Origin: Panaeolus papilionaceus
Lineage: Eukaryota > Basidiomycota > Agaricomycetes > Agaricales
Reading direction: 5' to 3'
NCBI GenBank assembly: GCA_015501605.1
Contig: JADNRZ010000004.1
Span: 2,232,001 to 2,296,000 of the forward strand
Length of the DNA: 64,000 nt
The notes below the pieces were generated by a model that was not told the origin of the DNA, searched no databases, and worked only from the letters and a program-made list of their open reading frames with translations. Position 1 is the stretch's first letter. Every line of letters begins with the position of its first letter. This document shows positions 46,717 through 58,449 of the stretch, piece after piece. The translations under genes were made by a program, and so were the position numbers.

Positions 46717-46975
46717 ATGTTGGTGTTGGTATCGCTGTGCTTTGTAAGTACATAAGTAATTGTTGTACTATGAAGCTTTCTGTTTCTACGCTTTTCTTTG
46801 GCGAACCAAGCGCCACAGACCGAAATATTGGATTTTGACAGGTTTAGACGTCAGCCTTCGATTACCAGGAGAAGAAAGATACAGGGATGATGAAGATATG
46901 TCCATGTCATTTGCACTTAATGCGTCGACGCACAGATAATGTGTATAGTACGTTACTTGCTACCTCGCGACGCGG

Positions 46976-47290
46976 GCAATCAATATGGCTCTGGAGCTCC
47001 CGTGTAGTACGCAGTGATGGGCGTAGGATGTATGACGAGAGCAGGAATATGTGCAGTATTGTTGAAAGGCATTACGGGTGGTGAGGCAGGAACTGGGGTA
47101 TCAGCGCCGCTCATCGGTATAATGAGAGGCGAAGCAGTGACAGTGACAGTGGTGTTGATGTTGATGTTTTTCAAGTGTAGGTGTTCCTAGAGGTGATGCA
47201 AGCAGCGGGTGTGTCACAGTTGCGTCTTTGCCGTCCTCCTGAATCATTCGGGGTGTAGGTCCAGAAGAAAACACGTCATCTCCTTGCACA
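46976..47290 (-). repeat. tandem duplicate of the last exon of the neighbouring membrane-protein gene
   Basis: Closely matches 47360-47640 over its length. It starts after an ATGATTCAG acceptor with EDGKDATVTHPLLAS and ends with PITAYYTGAPEPY, compared with PITTYYTGAPEPH in the neighbouring copy. One extra base in the T-run at 47167-47171 breaks its frame. It lies downstream of the true stop, so it is probably not translated. Confidence 0.85.
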
Positions 47291-47359
47291 TATAATTATA
47301 TCTGTACTCTACGCGTCTGCGCACGAACTACGTTACTTGCTATCTCGTGACTCGGGCAA

Positions 47360-48862
47360 TCAATGTGGCTCTGGAGCTCCAGTGTAGTACGTAGTAATGG
47401 GCGTAGGCTGTACGACGAGAGCAGGAATATGACCATAACTATTGAAGGGCATTACAGGTAGTGATGCAGGAGCTGGGGTGCCGGCGCTGCTCATTGGTGT
47501 AGTGGGAGGCGAAACAACGACAGGAGTACTGGTTTCTTGAACGGACGCTGGTGTTTCTGGAGACGATGCAAGGAGTGGGTGAGTGGATCCATCTTTAACG
47601 TCCTCCTGATCATATCGCAATTGGACGTGATATCATCAGCGAACAGAAAATAATTTGAGCAGCGAAGGGGAAACAAACTGACATATGCAATAATATTCGG
47701 CGAAGGAGTGTTTGAGCCCTTGAAATCGCTTATCGCGCTGGGCTTCTCCAGAACCTGAGTCGAAGGCAACAGCCCCACCTGAGCGTTTCTCCTTCTCATG
47801 CGCCGACGACGACAATAGAAAAGGGCAATCGCTATACCCAATGCTGCGATACTCGCCACGACAGCGCCAGCTACAATACCTGGATTCACGCGGGAGTCAC
47901 TGTTGCTCGAATCAAAGTTAAGGGTGGGGGTGGGAATATTCGTCCTCCCAGGAACACCTGTTCGAGTTCCAGGCGTCTGGATCGTCGAGGTGGGCAAGGC
48001 GGTTGAATCGGGCAAACCAGAACCTGGCGCATAGGTATATTAATAAATTACTTAGACTTGGTTCAGTAAATTTGGAGAGATGACTTGCTGTCGATGATTT
48101 GTGCAATGGGCGGAGAAAATTCGAGGAAAGTCTAAAGAAGCCAATATATATGTGAGTGGTTATACGTAAACAGAGAATCATCTGCCGACTTTCCCCAACA
48201 TCGACGTAGGCCCAAGAGGGAACCCTGGTGTTTCCGGGAAGGCGATAGGGGAAGCTGTGATAGTCGTGCTTGATGAGCCTACACGGCGCATACCAAGTGT
48301 TCGAATACATACTTCTGGACGTATATTGTGCTGCAGTTGGTTTTATATTCAGACCATCTGTAATGTCATATGTCCAGCTGACGTCAATTATCAAAAAGAA
48401 CAGTTGAAGGCGTGTTAAACGCACGTTCTCCAGGTGCGGCCCTGACAATACGCACAAGCACTGGATATTTCGTAGAATACAGAATTGCAAATGCAGGCGT
48501 TGTCAGAATTAACACCGAGGATGACGCCATATTCTGATCCAAGCGGTAAGGCCGGAAAATAATGGGCTGAGGGGGTGGTGGGTGTTTAGTACTAAGGTAG
48601 CCAAATTGAAAGACGTGGATTCAGGGTGAATAGGCCTCACAGGGATCACACACTTGGAAGAGACTGGTCATAATTGTGCATGGGCTAACTCCAGCGGAGT
48701 TGTATAACTAGCAGCCACAGCCGAAAGGTAAGATAATGGAGCAAAATTCATAATTAAGAGACATACCCAGTTGTAGGTCGAATTGTTCGAACACACAGGC
48801 ATTGGTGCTTGGCAGTATACCAACGTCTGGAGAATTGCCAAAATAACCAACCGATTCTTCAT
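47360..48862 (-). CDS. single-pass membrane protein with Cys-rich ectodomain
   Basis: Member of a lineage-specific fungal family of unknown role. The first exon (48767-48862, MKNRLVILAILQTLVYCQA) is a signal peptide. Next come NSAGVSPCTIMTSLFQ and an exon with a Cys pattern (DNACICNSVFYEISSACAYC, then QGRTW). An exon with RLPGNTRVPSWAYVDVG follows. Then comes one transmembrane span (IVAGAVVASIAALGIAIALF) with a basic stop-transfer CRRRRMRRR. The cytoplasmic tail is rich in Pro/Thr/Ser and ends in the exon 47360-47607 (EDVKDGSTHPLLAS to GAPEPH). Several middle exon limits are not resolved. A tandem duplicate of the last exon follows downstream. Confidence 0.7.
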
Positions 48863-50437
48863 GATTAAATTGGGAGAGGATAGCGAGTCAGTGGTAGGAG
48901 GGGTAGATTAGAAGTCCTTGTTATCCCTTATAAATAGCAATGGAGGCTTGACGCGGATATCAACGATACAGCCTGCCATCATGTCCCCGTGTTAGATACG
49001 CAATGCATTGATCAAATTGCCCGGCAGATTGTCGGATACTCCAAAAATAAGCCAAGGCACAACGACCGCCTACATCCAAAAAGACGATACCGTAGTATAT
49101 GCGTGGCACTTCCGTAGTAGGAACGTTCCTCGTACTACCATTCACTAGGATCGTGAGCAATTCATTCCATGTCAACAACAACTGTCACGATCCTTTCCGC
49201 CCTGGATATAAATAAAACCTCGAGGAACCAACTTTGATTGTATACATACTACAGCGTATATGATCGCCGACGTAATCGCTGCTTATCAGAGTGTAGGGAC
49301 AAGTTTGGCTCCGAGGCTGCCCATTACATGTGTACATACAGATTGGTCATGAACTGGTTATACGTTATTGCTACTCGTTTTCTTTAGTGAATATGATGGT
49401 GAACCAGTCTTTGAGTGTTCATGTCACCACATTCGAGGTGTAGGTCTAGGAGATATAATTATACTTGTGCCCTACACGTCAGAACACCAAGATAGTATGT
49501 TGCTTGGTACCTCGAGAGGACAATCAACGTGGCTCTGGAGCCCCTGTGTAGTAGAGCTTATACACGAGAACAGGGGATGAAGCTTAAGCTTGACACTCTG
49601 AATACATTTTACACTAGCTTCTAAGCTGGATGCCAAAACATTCGCCACACATGAAAGCTGCAATGACATCACCCATGGACTTCGTGGTATCCCCAGTCAA
49701 AAATATAAACACCCAAAGTCTCAACAGCTTCTGTGTTATATCCTTAACAGCAATGGTGAGCTTGGCCGGTGTCATTGTTTAGTACTGGTGTTCTAACAGC
49801 CTGACGCAGTCTCTCAGCAGTGGGAAACCATCCTCTGCAGGCAAAGCTACACTATTGTAGGTTGTGCATCCGGAACCTGTGTAATCCATCAATTCGTTGC
49901 ATTTCTGCGAGCTCCCTCAGTATGAGGTCTATAATTTCCATGGGTAAAATGGTGGTCTGGTGTAATTCAACCAGTATCGGACGAAAAAGGGGTTGTTGAA
50001 TGGCACAAGGATGATCATGGGCTCTGGTCAATGTTAAATCGTTCAATTGAAAAACTGATCAGATATATAATATTGTTAGAATTTAACCTATACAAGCACA
50101 AGGTATACGCATGCATACCGAGTGGACGAACACGAAAAAAACGGACGAGGCAGGAGGAAGTCTGGACACGTGCTAATATGAACGTCGGAGACCAAAATCT
50201 GGGTTTGAATCTCGCTGACAGCCGGGTAGGGTTCGCGAGTGCTGAGTGGAGACATGCACGCTGCGGCAAGCTGCGGTTCCGGACAAGTCGCATCGAAGCA
50301 TTGACCTCATCCTGTGCAGTGACTCAGGATCGCGCAGCCGAGCTTTAAAATTAGTATAAAAGTAGCTGCACGGGCAGATAACACTTGTTGCTGATTTCCT
50401 CATCAGTTTGACACGAACACGCACCAAGTACTACGTT
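48863..50437. other. intergenic with a third exon-repeat fragment and an F-box-like scrap
   Basis: The segment at about 49430-49560 on plus matches the spacer and start of the duplicated exon repeat (GGTGTAGGT... then CAATCAACGTGGCTCTGGAG), so a third, truncated copy lies here. On minus near 49880-49960 LPMEIIDLILRELAE resembles an F-box start, without a continuation. No intact gene. Confidence 0.5.
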
Positions 50438-53098
50438 ATGGAAGGTCAGAAATCGACTTCACTAACTGACTTCACGATCCAAGAAGATGACGTCGGGGTG
50501 TATCGAGTCAAGATTGCGAGGCAGAAACGACAACTAGGAGATATAAAGTCGCTATTCGCAACTTCGCATGTTAAGCAGAGGTTTGGCGATGGAAAGAAAG
50601 CTGGATCGGACATCTTTCGGTTTTTAGGTGATGTGTACAGCATCTCGCCCATCCAATTTACTGTGGTTGTTGGAGGAAACGTCTGGAACTACATAAGTAA
50701 ACCACTTGACGCCTACTTCCGGTCAATGCTACTTCAAGCAGTAAGCACCATTCGAGGTACATATATATGAAGATCCTTCGCTGAGATATCCGTAGGTCGA
50801 AACCAGCCTCAAAACCGATGAACCCGATCAGTGGGGCATAATCATGTCTCTGTCACTCTTTTTCCTATCATCAATGGCAGAGAGTTTCATGCGTTGGACA
50901 CTGTAGCTCCCCAGCCCTTTAAGTACGACCGGGAAAAAAGATACTTACTATTTCGTTCTTCAGGATGCGAAATCAGCGTGTCTTCCATAATAAGATCACC
51001 AGTCACTTTCACCTTCGATTGCTGCGAGGTTCATTTCAGTCTTCTCTCATATCTTGTCCCATTGATTCAACTTATGACAGAATCTCTTACGAACGATCTT
51101 GCATCTGCAACCGGTTCGCCCAACCAACCTTGTTATATACTCCATATCTCGTGCTCATAAAATCACTGACAGCTAAGGATGGTCACGAGACCGTTACCGC
51201 AGGACAGGCTCGGCAACAATTCGTGATTCTCTGTGTCGTTTTTTCAAATGTTATCGGTGTTTTAGGGCATTTGGCCTTGATTTTTGACATCTGCAGAAGA
51301 GTCGGTGATCCACTTCTAATTTTGTTGTCCCTGGTTCTCCCAATAGTGGCATCACTCTGGTGGGATAGTATATACTTGCACAGTAAGTAAACATCACCTT
51401 CATGAAGCAACTCGTAACAAACTTATCTGATATTATGCATATCCGCAGAGTGCATCGCCTATAACAACAGCGAGCCTGATAAACGAATGAAGGCCCTTGC
51501 CAAACTGTCTGAGCGAAAGTATAAACAGGACATTGTGCTCGGAAATATGGTTGAATGGATAATGACAGGTAGGGTTAAGATTTCAGTTTTATTTGAAGGC
51601 TACGTTTACCATATACCTGATGGATTAGAATTCAAGAAGGCGTTCAAAGCTCGTGGAGACGTAGCCTTCGTTCAACATCCCTTGACTGAGTGGAACAATT
51701 TGAATTCACACGCGAGGAGCAAATTTTTGAGGGGGGCGGTGAAGGACCTACCCCTGGTAAGTAGCACATCGTTACTCATGCCCTTGAACTTCAGCGCTGA
51801 TGCTAAGTTGACAGATTTATCTGGCTCTTTTGAGCATTCTAAACCCTTTTGCTGTATCACTCTCATCTATTACAGTTCTTGCAGAGTCTTCATTGCGACT
51901 CATGGAAGTTATCAATTCTCCCTTTCTGAGCCTTGGTCGGATACAGATAGCAGTGACGGGTATTCGTAGGCTATATTATCAGGATAAGGCTAGCAGCAGT
52001 ACGACAAATGGGGCTTTGTCGTATCCTGTCCGTAACCAATTTGGAGAGGAAGATGGTATTGCAGGTAGCACGTCCCGAAAGGGGATGAGAATTGAACTTA
52101 GGTATTTCGATGTTTATTTAGCGGCGCCAGTGTTAATATTCTTGTTTCCATCAACCGTAGGAACGTCTCCTTCACATATCCGAGCAGCCAGTCTACCCAA
52201 CCGGCCTTAGATAACGTATCGTTTGCCATCCACCCTGGACAGCTCGTCGTACTCGTCGGCAAGAATGGAAGTGGGAAATCGACCTTAATCCGCATTTTAT
52301 CGAGATTGTACGAGCAGACCTCTGGCGAAGTCCTAATTGACGACAGGCCTTCGAGCGCTTATGACCTCGGAGACATCAAGCAAGCTATGACCTTGTTGAG
52401 CCAGGATAACAAGGTATTCCCTCTCTCGCTCAAAGAGAACATCGGTGTTGGGTACCCTGAGCGCTATACGGACGGGGAGCTCATCCAAGCTGCGACAGAG
52501 GACGGTGGGGCGACTGGGCTTATCGGAAAGCTCAAGGATGGACTGGAGACGGTATTGGATCCCAAGATCGACACTTTCTCGATGAATTTGCACAACGAGC
52601 CTAACCATCCGCTCGCAATGGAGTTAGAGGAAATCACTAAAAAGATCGATATTTCTGGTGGGGAGAAACAAAGAATTGTAGCGTACGTCTAATCTCAATT
52701 CTCCTCTTTTGGAATGGTCAATAGCTGACGGCATTTTGATAGCTCCCGAACGTTCATGAGGATGAGCTCAGGAAACGTTAACTTTGTCGCCGTCGATGAG
52801 CCTACCTCGGCTCTCGATGCTGATGGCGAGCTTCATCTATTCAAGCGTCTTGCCGAAAGAAGAGAAGGGAAGACGATGGTGTTCGTGACTCACCGCTTCG
52901 GACACTTGACAAAACACGCTGATCTCATTCTGTGAGTTCCTTTCTCTGAGATCGTAGCTATCGATTTTGTTCTAACTCTGAAACAGATGCATGGACGAAG
53001 GAAACTTGGTCGAGTCCGGATCTCACGAGCAACTGATGAAGAGAAACGGGGTATACTCAACACTCTACACCGCCCAGGCGTCAGTTTACTCCCATTAA
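50438..53098 (+). CDS. ABC half-transporter (ABCB-like, one membrane domain plus one ATPase domain)
   Basis: ATP-driven exporter subunit that would work as a dimer. It starts MEGQKSTSLTDF. Early exons include two or more hydrophobic spans (IIMSLSLFFLSSMAES; FVILCVVFSNVIGVLGHLALIF; LLILLSLVLPIVASL). The ATPase domain is complete: Walker A VGKNGSGKST, Q-loop LLSQDNKVFPLSLKENI, signature ISGGEKQR, Walker B FVAVDEPTSALD and H-loop VTHRF. The end is STLYTAQASVYSH. About 50 residues (DPKIDTFSMNLHNE...) lie just before the signature, an insertion seen in a fungal subgroup. The start of the first exons and the intron that bypasses a TAG near 50907 were assigned by frame (donor GTAGCT, acceptor TTCAG before 50964). 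Not every exon limit is settled. Substrate unknown. Confidence 0.8.
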
Positions 53099-54711
53099 TC
53101 CTCATGAATTTCGTATTTGGACATATGTAATATCCACCCTATAATCATTAGTACATGTACATACAGATGCTCGGTAATTTCCGAAAGAAATATTCTACTT
53201 CTCCTACTATTGTTCCCACTGGGTTGCAAAAGTGCACTAGAGTTGCAAAATGGCTCATATCTCAACAACACTTGAATAATTCATTTATTAAAGTGAGATC
53301 TGAATAGTATTACACATTCTCTTCGCAATAAAAAAACCGATTAAAAAAATATGAATCCGAAGTGGAGAAAATTGTTTATCAGTCTTGGAAATTAAGTGCA
53401 AAACGGTCAAAATTCATGTAAATCATGGGTACAGATAGAAGGAGGGCAGCCAAGCCACAGAAAATTCTACCAGAAGTTGAATAGTGTATCTAGAGTGGTC
53501 CTGTCAAATTTGAAGCTCCAGGACAACGATTGTGTAGTGGTACGCTTTCATCTTCTGGACGTGACATTGAATGGACGAAAATGCAAAAAATGGATTTCAA
53601 GCTCCGCTTGAATCGCACACCTCAGCGAGGTGTGTCGGAATCTAAATATTCGATCTGAAAAATGTGACATTCTGTGACTCCTGGTGGGGTTTCGCAGGAA
53701 GGGGATTTTGCAACTCCCTGGTTTTGATGGTGGTGCAGCCGGCAGTCCTCTGGCACATCGAGTTCTACACCATTTTGCTTCATTTAAATATGCAGAGGAA
53801 GTATGGACTTGCGTCTGCATAACTACATAATTTTTTATAAACAAATGTGTTGTCGATCGCAAACTGTAAAAGATGCAGCAAAATTTTTGCAACTCGCTGG
53901 GAATGATAGTACGATGAGATCGAATTTCCGGCTGAACTACGTGCAGCGTCGTGTGTTCGTCTGGTAATGTGAAATACTATACTTTCTTGTCTTCCTGATT
54001 CTATTGCTTCGCTCCACTCCATTTAGTGCGTCGATATGTATATCCTCTCTTTTTGCCACTGGATAAGGGTGATCGAGAAACTCCAAAGCGCGACTCTGGA
54101 GCTTGTCAGCACATTCTGATTGCGTGCTAGAAGCCATATAAAGATAGAACTGCAAGGAGATCGGAGGGCGGACCTTCTGAACTTACAGAGCTATGGGTTT
54201 GAAAGTCCGCTAATCTCATTGTTCGGGCATGCTACCATGAGTTCTTTTTGCTCCTTGATTGTGGCACTGGCTCTGCTCTACATCTTTCCCCCTCTCTTTG
54301 TCCGCAAGTTTGTGTTTTAAATTACCAGATTGATTCCTGTCAGCAAAGAATGTCACAACGGATTACAACGTATCAAGAATATTCTTCATTTTTACTATTA
54401 TTGAAATGCGCAGCCCATTGCAAGCGCATGATAGATGATAGGTATAAATAGTGCATCCAGACATGCGGTTCCTACCTTTATCTCTCAGGTACAGCAAAAT
54501 AAACATAACGTATGTGAAAGGGGAAACGAATCAATAACCACGATATAGAAGGAATAAGCTTCTTTCAGTGTAGATCCCTGTGGCGTTTGTAGTAATTAAA
54601 GCGATATGTATTATGGCAAAACGTTAGAAAAAAACAAGAGGCTAGGTAAATCCAGAATTTATAAACAATCAATTCGAGTCGGATCTCGACCTGCGTTGTG
54701 TATAATGAGAA
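53099..54711. other. intergenic, one perfect small hairpin
   Basis: No supportable gene in 1.6 kb. A perfect inverted repeat CACACCTC-AGC-GAGGTGTG lies at 53616-53634. Repeated TTGCAACTC-like words near 53711 and 53887 suggest old repeat sequence. Confidence 0.45.
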
Positions 54712-57402
54712 TCATGCTACACCGGAGTTGCATCCAAAAGAAGTGGCGTGACCCGAGAGCTGGAAGGTAAATACGATAGTCTTTCCAGCACCCCACATTC
54801 CTGAACGTAATATTCAGTTAAACAAAACTGTTCGAGATATCAGAAACTAAAAACACACCTAAACAGGCCATGGCTAGGCCAGCCAAAGAGATGGTGAAGT
54901 TGAACAGCTTGAAAAAGACGCGACCAGAGAAGAGACCCTATAAAACGTTCGTCAGTGGTGGTTCAAGCGTGAGCTGAAACAAACACGCGTACCCTCTTCC
55001 ATCGCGACCAGTCGCTCCAGGTATCAATGCGTCCAACGGGGCCTCCGTTAGGGACGTGTGGGCGATCCTCAGACATAGCATCGGTGATGACGTCATATCC
55101 GAAACGGAGGATAGGGGGGAAGGTGTAGGTGAATTGCATGATGGCGATAGCAGCAATGAGAGCGGTGATGGTTTGCACTTGGGGAATTGCAGATCCAACG
55201 ACGAAGGCTGTATTGGGTCAGTAAGGATGATGCACTCAACATTTGACTTCAGAGCACATACCCAAACTCCAGTACACGAACACGAGGACTGAGAGAGGAG
55301 CACGTCAGCAGACGGTCTATTAGCTGGTTTGTGGGGCGACTTACTGGACCAAATTACGTTTCCACGCTTCGTCATCAACGAAGGGCCACCCATCCCTCGT
55401 TCAATGATGTTGATGTAGACGACCTCTGTGGGTGAAGTCATCATGGTTAGTCATGTCGGTTTCGGGAAATTCGCAAGGAACGCGCTCAACTAATTCCAAT
55501 ATTCCCGTACAGACCGGCCGCAATTATGCCCGTAATCAATGCAATTACATTGCCTACACGATCACGTCAGACATGAGAAAAGAGACTAAAAATAAAGGCT
55601 GCTACGTACCAACCGTCTGCCAGGCGAATTTTGTCACGCCGAGATATGCCAATGGGAGAGTAAATTGGCCTTGGAACGACTAGCGGCGTAGACCCACATT
55701 AAGATCCATTTGCAACTCAGATGAGAGGTGTGGTGGTGGAGACTTACATAGACAAAGGCACCATACAACAAATACGCGACGAAAATAACCATCTGCGCGC
55801 ATACCTGTGATGCAAAGGCGTTCAATCTCGAGAGCGAGGGAGTGAACTGAACAGGAACGCACCATTCCTTTCCAGAAGTCCATGGGTCGCCTCATCTCGG
55901 CCATCTACAAATGCAAGCTTTAGTTAAACTATTCTTCTGGGATAAGCTAGCGATACCAACCATTTCAGGGAAAATCATGGCGCCACCATAAGCGAAAACC
56001 TTTCCCGGAAATATCAAACTCTATTACTTTGTCACGTGTGACCGGAGAGACGTACCATATTCATGATACCATTGACCTATCAGGGGGGTGTTGGGTGTAT
56101 TTACCAACAGGAAGATTTGAGTTGGACATACCTTTTGGAAAAGCTCAAGTTGCACAAAGGCATGGGTTTTGACTGGTCCCATCACCGAGCCAACAGTTGA
56201 CGCGGCGGCGGCAAAGTTAGGTACGCTGTGGGAAATGAAACCCATTGACAGGAAAATGAGAAGAAGGTTAAGCCTGTCGACAAATGGTGAGAACCAAAGT
56301 AGGGCAATACCGCTGATAACGCATTATCGACTCACCAAACTGCACTATTCGCCAGCCATGAATAGTTCTACGTAAAAAAAGGGATAAGGATAGATTTCAG
56401 GAACGTGAAAGGACGACTTACTTTTAGTGTGCGAATCTGGCCAACTGCGAAACCCACGATAGTCCAGATGAGGATGCAAACAGAGAAACATAACTGCGCA
56501 GATTGCGCTCAGTTGATGTGGTTATAATTAGACGTGGAAAAGAGGACACACCTTCCCCTTGGTAATTTGTGCTAGCGACTGTCCGTTGCTCAAACAAATC
56601 GTGCCAACCTAATAAACGTTGAACGAAATGCAAACTGTGCACGAACGAAAATGTACGTACATTGATGAGGAGTTGGATACTCTGAAGAATATTGCATAGG
56701 TGACGCGCTTTAGGCCCAAAGATCCTATCAGCGAGGTCTGCATAGGACTTGAGAGGGTAGCGGGGAGAGTCCAATCGAACAAAGAGTCGCCACAGAATAA
56801 GACCGGTGTAGAGAGCCATTCCACCCACTAGCATAACGTGTTAGAAACGTGTCTGCGAGATAGAAAACGAAATGAGCACTTACTGACGACGTAAAGGATA
56901 ATTCCTGATGAAAAAATGGTCAGAAATGAATTTATTAATTACCATCGTGCGTGGAATTACCTGGCACCCAGCCGACCTGGGAAATAGCAAACGGCGCATT
57001 GAATGGTCCTAGAATGTCGGTCGTGATCAGGTAGAAGACCATGGACCACGAAGCTAGACGGAGGGCACGGGATGCATTTGCGCGTTCCTCCTCAGTAATG
57101 GTCATCCGCGTCCCAGCTGGCGCATTCTGTGCATCAACGTTGACATTGGGGCCCTTGTGCGAAGAAAGCCCGAAGAACCAGTGGTCTGCGTCGGTGGATG
57201 CCTCGACCTTGGCTGCACGATCCTCTTCAAGGCGCTGAATGGCAGCGTAGTGGAGGTAATCCTCGAATACGACGTCACTGGAGCCACTAAGGGCTGAGCC
57301 AGGTGAAATTGATCTGCCCTCGTCATGCTTTTCATCTAAGGATTTGGAATCCTTTTCTGCCTTTTCGAGTCCGTCGTTGGTTCTGGAAGGAAGGTCTGCC
57401 AT
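54712..57402 (-). CDS. AAAP-family amino-acid transporter
   Basis: Proton-coupled amino-acid carrier of the auxin/amino-acid permease family, in the plasma or vacuolar membrane. A hydrophilic, charged N-terminus from MADLPSRTNDG (about 120 residues) is followed by RLASWSMVFYLITTDILGPFNAPFAISQVGWVPG, the conserved opening of the family. About ten further hydrophobic segments lie in short exons (GGMALYTGLILWRLFV; LCFSVCILIWTIVGF; GALIMIFPEMMAEM-like MIFPEMMAEMRRP; TVGNVIALITGIIAAGLYGN; ALIAAIAIMQFTYTFPPIL). The protein ends TSFGCNSGVA at a TGA at 54712-54714. The start codon at 57400-57402 is the first in frame. The N. crassa Mtr-like branch is the closest by eye. No frame disruption found, though some of the many exon joins are approximate. 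Confidence 0.85.
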
Positions 57403-58242
57403 GACTTGTGAGGCACCGTCGACTGGGAAGGGGAAATTTTCCTTTGGGTAATCTCACCTCTCTGCACCTTTTTATGCCCCGGAGTGAACCCATAGAATGA
57501 GGTTATTATTAGTTGAATTTATTTTAGGATTAGAACATGCTTACCGATGCTTGACATGGGCATAGCTTAATCCCGTTTATCGCTAATTTCATGATTCAGG
57601 CCGACCTCCTGAGAGCCCATCATACGCTGTGTATTCCTTTGGATGGTCGCTGAGGAAGAATACCGGGATACACAGGAAATGCGTGCTACGCGACATCCCA
57701 ACACAGAACCTACTGAGCGCCGGTTTATATTCCGTGGAGTTTCCTGTTCAAATACCGATAAAAGAGATAAGCAGCCATTCATAAGCTTGTCATAGGCCAA
57801 CGGTGTGACCCATGCATACAATTGACAAACTGCGCACACCTATATGAAAACAATTCATTACGACCTCAGGACAGCTTTACTTGGTAGGGTGTCCTTTATA
57901 CACCATGATAAGGGGTAATATCAACGGAGGATATTCTAGACCAGGCAACGTTAAATAAAGAACGCCATTGAAAGGAGCACATGGACCTGGGAACAGGGGA
58001 ACAGTGACAGTCGAAGGTCATCCTGGATTCCAAACATTGAAACAATTAACCGTTTGTTGTTCTTTGTTGAGTTTTGAAGCTGAAGGCTTGTCTCTCAGTC
58101 GGCGACTGGCGTCACTGTGATTATTCAACAAATGAATATCAATCTTGTGCAAGTACTCTGTAGCATTTACTAATAAGCGACTATCATTTGACAACTTAAT
58201 CCAGTACAACGTTCGAGGTAGTCTGTTTTCGTTCGGGGGGAC
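57403..58242. other. intergenic between transporter and helicase region
   Basis: No supportable gene. The right end lies just outside the 17-bp inverted repeat. Immediately outside that repeat, TTTCGT and ACGAAA bracket a G-run (about 58227-58246) and could form a small hairpin. Confidence 0.45.
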
Positions 58243-58259
58243 GAAACCGTAGCTGAAAA
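58243..58259 (+). repeat. left copy of an exact 17-bp inverted repeat
   Basis: Reads GAAACCGTAGCTGAAAA on plus, 191 bp upstream of the helicase start codon. Its exact reverse complement is at 63898-63914. No obvious target duplication is visible beside it. Confidence 0.85.
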
Positions 58260-58449
58260 TCAACATCACGTGAAGTCCTTGGCGCAACCAAACAATCACG
58301 ACGCGAGCATTAATTGATGTCCTGTTAGGGGGGATAGCCCCTGATTCCTCGCGTATTGTCAATCACACAATTATTGCAATAAAAGCACGCAAGTAGAAAA
58401 AAAAAAGTATATTAGTGTAGGGTAAAGCACAAATAATGAGCGTCGTGCA

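Noticed and set aside
53396..53611. 71-codon open frame in the ABC-AAAP intergenic region
   Set aside because: It has no ATG-context, motif or splice support, and lies in AT-rich, repeat-like sequence with a hairpin.
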